This document shows positions 23,229 through 26,851 of a stretch of 26,851 bases of DNA, piece after piece. Numbering within the stretch: the stretch's first letter is position 1; each line of letters starts with the position of its first letter. The stretch is from contig JANLYB010000054.1 in NCBI GenBank assembly GCA_031365425.1, positions 1-26,851 on the forward strand, in the 5' to 3' direction. Made by a program: the position numbers and the translations under genes. The stretch is from JANXVY01 sp031365425 (GTDB taxonomy: Bacteria; Pseudomonadota; Alphaproteobacteria; Rhizobiales; Hyphomicrobiaceae). The notes beneath the pieces were generated by a model. It was not told where the DNA came from. It did not search any database and saw nothing but the letters and a program-made list of their open reading frames with translations.

Positions 23229-24497
23229 TCATGAGAGGTTTTGAATGCGTTGCGCGGCGCGAACCATGCAATCGCACGCTTGACTGATCTCGGCGTCGCT
23301 GGCGGTCAGCGGCGGGAGGACGCGCACCGTATTGTCGGCGGCACCAACCAGCAGCAGATTTTCGGCCAGCGCTGCCTTGACGAAATCGGCGGGCGGGATC
23401 TTGAGCTTGAAGCCCATCAGCATGCCGCGTCCGCGGATACCCTCGATGATGCCCGGGGCTGCATCAGCGACACGCGAGAGAGCTTGTTTGAGGCGCTGCG
23501 ATTTGGCTTGGACTTCTTCGAGGAAGCCCCGCTCCATCATCACGTCGAGCACTGCGTTACCGACGGCGGTGGCGAGCGGATTGCCGCCGAACGTCGAGCC
23601 GTGGGTGCCTGCCGTCATGCCCTTTGCGGCTTCTTCCGTCGCCAGGAATGCGCCGAGCGGGAAACCGCCGCCAATGCCTTTGGCAATGGCCATGATGTCG
23701 GGGGTGATGCCGGCCCATTGATGCGCAAACAGTTTGCCCGTGCGGCCCATACCGCTTTGGACTTCATCCAGGATCAGGAGAAGGCCGTGGCGATCGCAGA
23801 GTTCGCGCAGGCCAGCGAGGCATTGGTCGGGGAGAACGCGGACGCCGCCTTCGCCCTGCAGCGGCTCGACCATGATGGCTGCCGTTTCAGGGGTGATGGC
23901 TGCTTCAAGGGCTGCGTGATCGCCGAAGGGAACATGGTCAAAGCCGCCGGCGGGGGTGCCGAAGCCTTCCAGATATTTTGCGTTACCGGCAGCCGATAGC
24001 GTTGCCAGCGTACGACCGTGGAAGGCCCCTTCTATCGTGATGATGCGCCAGCGCTGCGGGGCGCCGTTGACGAAATGATAGCGGCGAGCGGTTTTGATCG
24101 CCCCTTCACAGGCTTCCGCGCCGGAATTGCAGAAGAAGACGCGGTCGGCAAACGTTGCCGCGACGAGGCGCTCAGCCAAGCGCTCCTGACCGGCTACTCG
24201 ATAAAGGTTAGAGGTGTGCCAGAGCTCGGCAGCCTGTTTTTGTAGTGCCTCCACCAAATGAGGGTGGCAGTGGCCCAGGGCATTGACGGCGACGCCGGAC
24301 GCAAAGTCGAGATAGCGCTGGCCATCGGTGGCTGTGAGCCAGCAGCCTGCGCCGCTTTCGAACACGATGTCTTGGCGGGCGTAGGTGGCCATGACGGCTG
24401 GCGATGGGCCGTGCGCGGGCTCTCTTGACGCGTGCGCGGGCTGGGACGTTTTTTCATCCCGGGCGGCATCAGTTGTCGAACGCAAGGGTGCTTTCAT
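23229..24497 (-). CDS. argD: acetylornithine aminotransferase
   Basis: PLP enzyme of arginine synthesis, probably also able to serve lysine synthesis as succinyldiaminopimelate aminotransferase. The 422-residue product shows YLDFASGVAVNALGHCHP, NSGAEACEGAIKTAR, GAFHGRTLATLSAAGN, LLILDEVQSGMGRTGKLFAHQ and AIAKGIGGGFPLGA with the PLP Lys. The N-terminus extends about 35 polar residues before MATYARQDIVFESG, where most family members begin; the upstream ATG is preferred because GGAGGG lies just before it. The leader holds a promoter and a terminator hairpin. Confidence 0.94.
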   Translation of the reverse strand: MKAPLRSTTDAARDEKTSQPAHASREPAHGPSPAVMATYARQDIVFESGAGCWLTATDGQRYLDFASGVAVNALGHCHPHLVEALQKQAAELWHTSNLYRVAGQERLAERLVAATFADRVFFCNSGAEACEGAIKTARRYHFVNGAPQRWRIITIEGAFHGRTLATLSAAGNAKYLEGFGTPAGGFDHVPFGDHAALEAAITPETAAIMVEPLQGEGGVRVLPDQCLAGLRELCDRHGLLLILDEVQSGMGRTGKLFAHQWAGITPDIMAIAKGIGGGFPLGAFLATEEAAKGMTAGTHGSTFGGNPLATAVGNAVLDVMMERGFLEEVQAKSQRLKQALSRVADAAPGIIEGIRGRGMLMGFKLKIPPADFVKAALAENLLLVGAADNTVRVLPPLTASDAEISQACDCMVRAAQRIQNLS

Positions 24498-24517
24498 GCG
24501 CCCTCCAGTTAAAAATC

Positions 24518-24541
24518 AAAAAAGCCGCCCAACGAGGCGGC
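24518..24541 (-). terminator. terminator-like hairpin in the argD leader
   Basis: Minus strand: GCCGCC-TCGTTG-GGCGGC followed by six T, ending 20 bases before the argD ATG. No upstream minus-strand gene is present for it to end, so it is either an attenuator of argD or the end of a short RNA. Confidence 0.75.
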
Positions 24542-24560
24542 CTATTCACGAACAGTCATG

Positions 24561-24589
24561 GTGATAAGCAGCATCGTACATACTGTCAA
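24561..24589 (-). promoter_or_regulatory. candidate promoter of argD
   Basis: Minus-strand TTGACA (24589-24584) and TATCAC (24566-24561) with a 17-base spacer. A start near 24554 would give a leader of about 57 bases, most of which is the terminator hairpin. Confidence 0.6.
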
Positions 24590-25042
24590 CGCGGCTGGCA
24601 CAGGCGGCAATTGCCCGTTGCGCGGAGCTTGCAACCACAACCTGCGACGAATCGATCTGTGGCGGCAAAGCAACTCGTCCCTGTCAACAGGTGAGGTTGG
24701 GCTTCACCGCACTTGTCGCACGTTAACTAGACTGGTTTAATCAAAATGCTGCTGACGTCCGCCAAGTATTGGTCGAGTTCTGCTAGCTGTTATCAGGCTC
24801 CCTGTGAGTAGAGCCAGTAGTTGTGTTGTGTTGGGTGTGCCCGGGCGTGTGTATTCGCCCTCCTGTGTTGGCGCTGTCCCAAGTTGTGTTCCCATAGAGT
24901 TTCTGTAACCGGCAAAGGTGGAGAGCCTTGCATTGCGCAATTGTTTGCGCATTCGCCTCTCCAGTCAATGCCCCTGTTTGCGTCTGGTGCGCCCGCTGAT
25001 GGAGCGCGCTCGGTCATGTCTTTTGTAGGGGGAGCCACCGAA
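24590..25042. other. 453-base gap between argD and gcrA
   Basis: No convincing gene. It should hold the gcrA promoter, but no clear box pair was assigned and no GANTC methylation site was found from 24721 to the gcrA start. The only strong structure is the hairpin at 24920-24962. Confidence 0.5.
24920..24962 (+). repeat. stacked hairpin in the gcrA upstream region
   Basis: GGAGAG (24920-24925) pairs with CTCTCC (24957-24962), and inside it TGCGCAA (24934-24940) pairs perfectly with TTGCGCA (24945-24951) around TTGT. It ends 80 bases before gcrA and could be a leader RNA structure or a protein site. Confidence 0.55.
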
Positions 25043-25612
25043 ATGGCCTGGAATGATGAACGCGTCGAGCTGCTGAAAAAACTTTGGGCGGAAGGGCTCA
25101 GCGCGAGCCAGATCGCTGGGCGCCTCGGCAGCGTCACCCGCAATGCCGTCATCGGCAAAGTTCACCGCCTCGGCCTTTCGGGCCGCGCAACCACTTCGCG
25201 CATGAAGAGCATGCGCCCACGTCCGCGCGCCAATGCCGTCGCCAACACCAACGCGCTCGCCAAGCGCAATGGCAAGTCGCGCTTCGGTGCCAGCGGAAAC
25301 TCCGCAGTGCGCGCGCTGTATCAGCCCGATGCCGAGCCTTATGTGTCGCCGGTTGAAGAGCTGGTGATCCCGCTTGCCGAACGTAAATCGATCCAGACGC
25401 TCTCTGAATGCAGCTGCCGCTGGCCGATCGGCGATCCGCAGCTCGCCGACTTCCATTTCTGCGGCAAGGACAAGGTCATGGGCCTGCCTTACTGCGAATT
25501 CCATGCCCGCCGCGCCTTCCAGCCGCCGCAGCCCCGGCGCCGCGATCGCGAGCACACCATCGTCGCCACACCGGCACTTGCTGGGCCAAAGAAAGAGAAC
25601 GCCGACGCCTGA
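25043..25612 (+). CDS. gcrA: cell cycle regulator GcrA
   Basis: Transcription factor specific to alphaproteobacteria that binds sigma-70 RNA polymerase and acts at promoters methylated by CcrM at GANTC. The 189-residue product has the diagnostic N-terminal helix-turn-helix, MAWNDERVELLKKLWAEGLS and ASQIAGRLG..RNAVIGKVHRLGLSGR, a basic linker, and the C-terminal CSCRWPIGDP..FHFCGK..GLPYCEFHARRAF with four Cys. ATG 25043 follows GGGGGAG. The frame runs open upstream to 24821 but that part is Cys-rich low-similarity sequence. It is divergent from argD and convergent with phoB. Confidence 0.96.
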   Translation: MAWNDERVELLKKLWAEGLSASQIAGRLGSVTRNAVIGKVHRLGLSGRATTSRMKSMRPRPRANAVANTNALAKRNGKSRFGASGNSAVRALYQPDAEPYVSPVEELVIPLAERKSIQTLSECSCRWPIGDPQLADFHFCGKDKVMGLPYCEFHARRAFQPPQPRRRDREHTIVATPALAGPKKENADA

Positions 25613-25648
25613 CTAGACTTTTCCGGTTTAGATTGAAGCGTTCCACCC

Positions 25649-25743
25649 ACTCCATGGCCGCCCTCCGAGGCGGCCATCCAGGGCGAAGTTCTCAGACCTC
25701 CCGTGCGGCCCCTGGATGGCCGGGTCACGCCCGGCCATGGAGT
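25649..25743. repeat. inverted pair of ATGGCCGGG-family repeats
   Basis: A reverse copy (25649-25683; stem ATGGCCGCC/GGCGGCCAT, loop CTCCGA) and a forward copy (25709-25743; stem ATGGCCGGG/CCCGGCCAT) face each other 25 bases apart. Both keep the outer ACTCC and CCAGGG ends. The different stem bases in the reverse copy are matched on both arms. Confidence 0.85.
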
Positions 25744-25751
25744 TGGGAGAG

Positions 25752-25876
25752 GCTTTGATTCACTCAAAGCTGGAAGGACTTTAAGCCGCCTTGCGGCCCT
25801 CGCCACTGCGTGGCGCTTAAGTGCATCCGAGAATATGAAAGCGCCGGAGGCTCATGTTGGGCTTCCGGCGTTTTTT
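25752..25876 (+). ncRNA. candidate structured RNA downstream of gcrA
   Basis: Four hairpins in series: GCTTTGA-TTCAC-TCAAAGC (25752-25770); GCCGC-CTT-GCGGC (25785-25797) and CGCCAC-TGC-GTGGCG (25801-25815), both enclosed by ACTT(T)AAG (25778-25785) and CTTAAGT (25816-25822); then a terminator with six T. It could be an independent small RNA or the 3' untranslated end of gcrA. No promoter was identified. Confidence 0.4.
25842..25876 (+). terminator. terminator between convergent gcrA and phoB
   Basis: CGCCGGAGGC pairs with GCTTCCGGCG (one mismatch), followed by TTTTTT at 25871-25876. The T run overlaps the phoB stop codon by two bases, so on the minus strand phoB runs straight into the hairpin. 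Confidence 0.8.
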
Positions 25877-26564
25877 ATGTGCTGCTATCAAAGATGTAAC
25901 CCACGCCGCGGACGGTGCGGATGGGGTCTTTGTCCTTGCCGCGGATGAGCGCTTTTCGGAGGCGGCCGATGTGGACATCGACGGTGCGCTCGTCGACGTC
26001 GACGTCGCGGCCCCAGACGCCGTTGAGGAGTTGGGTGCGGGAGAGAACGCGGCCTGGGCTTTCCATTAGGAATTCAAGCAGGCGATATTCCGTTGGACCG
26101 AGGTGGATTTGGCGCGGGCCGCGCATGACCGTGTGGGCGGTGCGGTTCAACTCGATGCCGCCGCCGTTCAAGCGATCCGACATGCGTTCGGGGGCCGACC
26201 GGCGCAAAATGGCCTTGAGGCGCGCCATGAACTCGGGCAGCGAAAATGGTTTGACGATGTAGTCGTCGGCACCGGTGGAGAGGCCGCGGATACGGTCGCC
26301 TTCTTCGCCGCGTGCGGTCAACATCACGATGGGGATGGCCCGGGTCTCGCTGCGCGCCCGCAGGCGGCGGCAAAGTTCGATGCCGGAGACTTCAGGCAGC
26401 ATCCAATCGAGCACGATCAGGTCGGGCTTGTCTTCGGCGACGAGGATTTCGACCTCGTCGCCGGTTGCTGCGTGCGATACCAGGAAGCCTTCGGCCTCTA
26501 GATTGTAGCGCAGCAGCTCCGCGAGCGGGGCTTCGTCCTCGACGATCAGGATGCGCGTGCTCAT
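25875..26564 (-). CDS. phoB: phosphate regulon response regulator PhoB
   Basis: OmpR-type response regulator activated by PhoR under phosphate limitation. The 229-residue product has a receiver domain (ILIVEDEAPLAELL, phosphoacceptor Asp in VLDWMLPEVSG, MLTARGEEGD, VKPF) and a winged-helix domain (HLGPTEYRLLEFLMESPGRV, DVDERTVDVHIGRLRKAL, IRTVRGVGYIF), very close to known PhoB. ATG 26564 has AGAGAG upstream. It follows phoU after 117 bases that hold three hairpins, so phoB may be partly uncoupled from the phosphate operon. Confidence 0.95.
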   Translation of the reverse strand: MSTRILIVEDEAPLAELLRYNLEAEGFLVSHAATGDEVEILVAEDKPDLIVLDWMLPEVSGIELCRRLRARSETRAIPIVMLTARGEEGDRIRGLSTGADDYIVKPFSLPEFMARLKAILRRSAPERMSDRLNGGGIELNRTAHTVMRGPRQIHLGPTEYRLLEFLMESPGRVLSRTQLLNGVWGRDVDVDERTVDVHIGRLRKALIRGKDKDPIRTVRGVGYIFDSST

Positions 26565-26582
26565 GAAGTCTCTCTTTTCTTG

Positions 26583-26670
26583 CAAAAGCTCTGACCCGAA
26601 GTGGGCCAGAGCTTTTGAGTCCGGCGCTTGCGCCGTCGGCTCTTCGCCTCTTGTCCCGCTGGAGCGGGAC
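26583..26670. repeat. three hairpins between phoU and phoB
   Basis: CAAAAGCTCTG with CAGAGCTTTTG (26583-26617, 10 or more paired bases), CGGCGC-TT-GCGCCG (26622-26635), and GTCCCGC-TGGA-GCGGGAC (26653-26670). The first has the same CAAAAG...CTTTTGAGTC ends as the hairpin at 6229-6262. Likely a terminator or processing region inside the phoU-phoB transcript. Confidence 0.8.
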
Positions 26671-26681
26671 GAAGGGTGGCG

Positions 26682-26851
26682 CTAGCTTCCGACTTGCTCG
26701 ACCTTGGGGCGGTCGTCGGTGATGGAGGCTCCGGTTACCATGTAGTGGACGGTTTCGGCGATATTGGTCGTGTGGTCGCCGACGCGTTCGATGTTTTTAG
26801 CGCCGAACAGCAGATGCGTGGACAGCCCGATGTTGCGCGGGTCTTCCATCA
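26682..26851 (-). CDS. phoU: phosphate signalling protein PhoU, C-terminal part
   Basis: The last 56 codons of a gene that continues beyond the window. The translation contains MEDPRNIGLSTHLLFGAKN and IERVGDHTTNIAETVHYMVTG, the conserved C-terminal helix region of PhoU with the metal-contact ExxGDHxxNIAE motif, and stops at TAG 26684-26682. PhoU restrains PhoR and the Pst phosphate transporter; phoU-phoB order is usual in alphaproteobacteria. Confidence 0.93.
   Translation of the reverse strand, partial: MEDPRNIGLSTHLLFGAKNIERVGDHTTNIAETVHYMVTGASITDDRPKVEQVGS

Noticed and set aside
24542..24559. Possible leader peptide MTVRE before argD
   Set aside because: The ATG lies upstream of the predicted transcription start and has no ribosome binding site.
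24722..24740. CtrA-like TTAA...TTAA pair between argD and gcrA
   Set aside because: The half-sites are ten bases apart, whereas the CtrA motif needs seven.
24821..25042. Upstream extension of gcrA by 74 residues
   Set aside because: The GcrA family begins at MAWNDERV, and ATG 25043 has a strong ribosome binding site.

Overview
The window is chromosomal DNA from an alphaproteobacterium, most likely of the order Hyphomicrobiales (Rhizobiales); I cannot name the genus. The evidence is a permuted two-piece tmRNA, an SspB-alpha adaptor, a gcrA cell-cycle regulator, a ubiquinol-cytochrome c chaperone gene next to a DUF177 gene, the plsX-fabH-ihfA-merR order, the argD-argF-hslO order, and a NadQ-like regulator beside nadABC. 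Nearly everything is core housekeeping. I see no phage, insertion sequence, CRISPR array, rRNA or tRNA gene.

Layout. 1-1024: the coding piece of tmRNA, whose 12-residue tag can be read, followed directly by sspB, the adaptor for tagged proteins. 1237-4601: a small lipoprotein, fumC, a membrane protein, and on the minus strand a phosphopantetheinyl transferase. 4700-10196 (minus): ubiquinol-cytochrome c chaperone, DUF177, plsX, fabH, ihfA and a MerR-type regulator. This run is interrupted at 8566-9113 by an oppositely oriented GIY-YIG nuclease gene lying between two perfect 52-bp direct repeats. 10422-11695: bamE and a PPOX-type flavoprotein. 11756-13081 (minus): dihydroorotase. 13221-15315: ygfZ, tag and an HD hydrolase, tightly packed. 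15380-20522: the NAD de novo module nadQ, nadA, nadB, nadC, with a perfect 17-bp palindrome before nadA and a strong terminator between nadA and nadB. 20541-21137 (minus): a gene for an exported protein broken by two compensating single-base shifts. 21219-24497 (minus): argD, argF, hslO, with a promoter and terminator-like hairpin in the argD leader. 25043-25612: gcrA, followed by repeat hairpins and a candidate structured RNA ending in a terminator. 25875-26851 (minus): phoB and the 3' end of phoU.

The intergenic spaces are rich in palindromes. At least three families recur: ATGGCCGGG hairpins (10959, 22226, 25649, 25709), CCCTCTCCCC-type hairpins (4611, 13105, 19456), and CAAAAG...CTTTTGAGTC hairpins (6229, 26583). 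The most unusual element is the GIY-YIG cassette, which has the look of a small mobile or recombining unit built from a nuclease gene and hairpin repeats.
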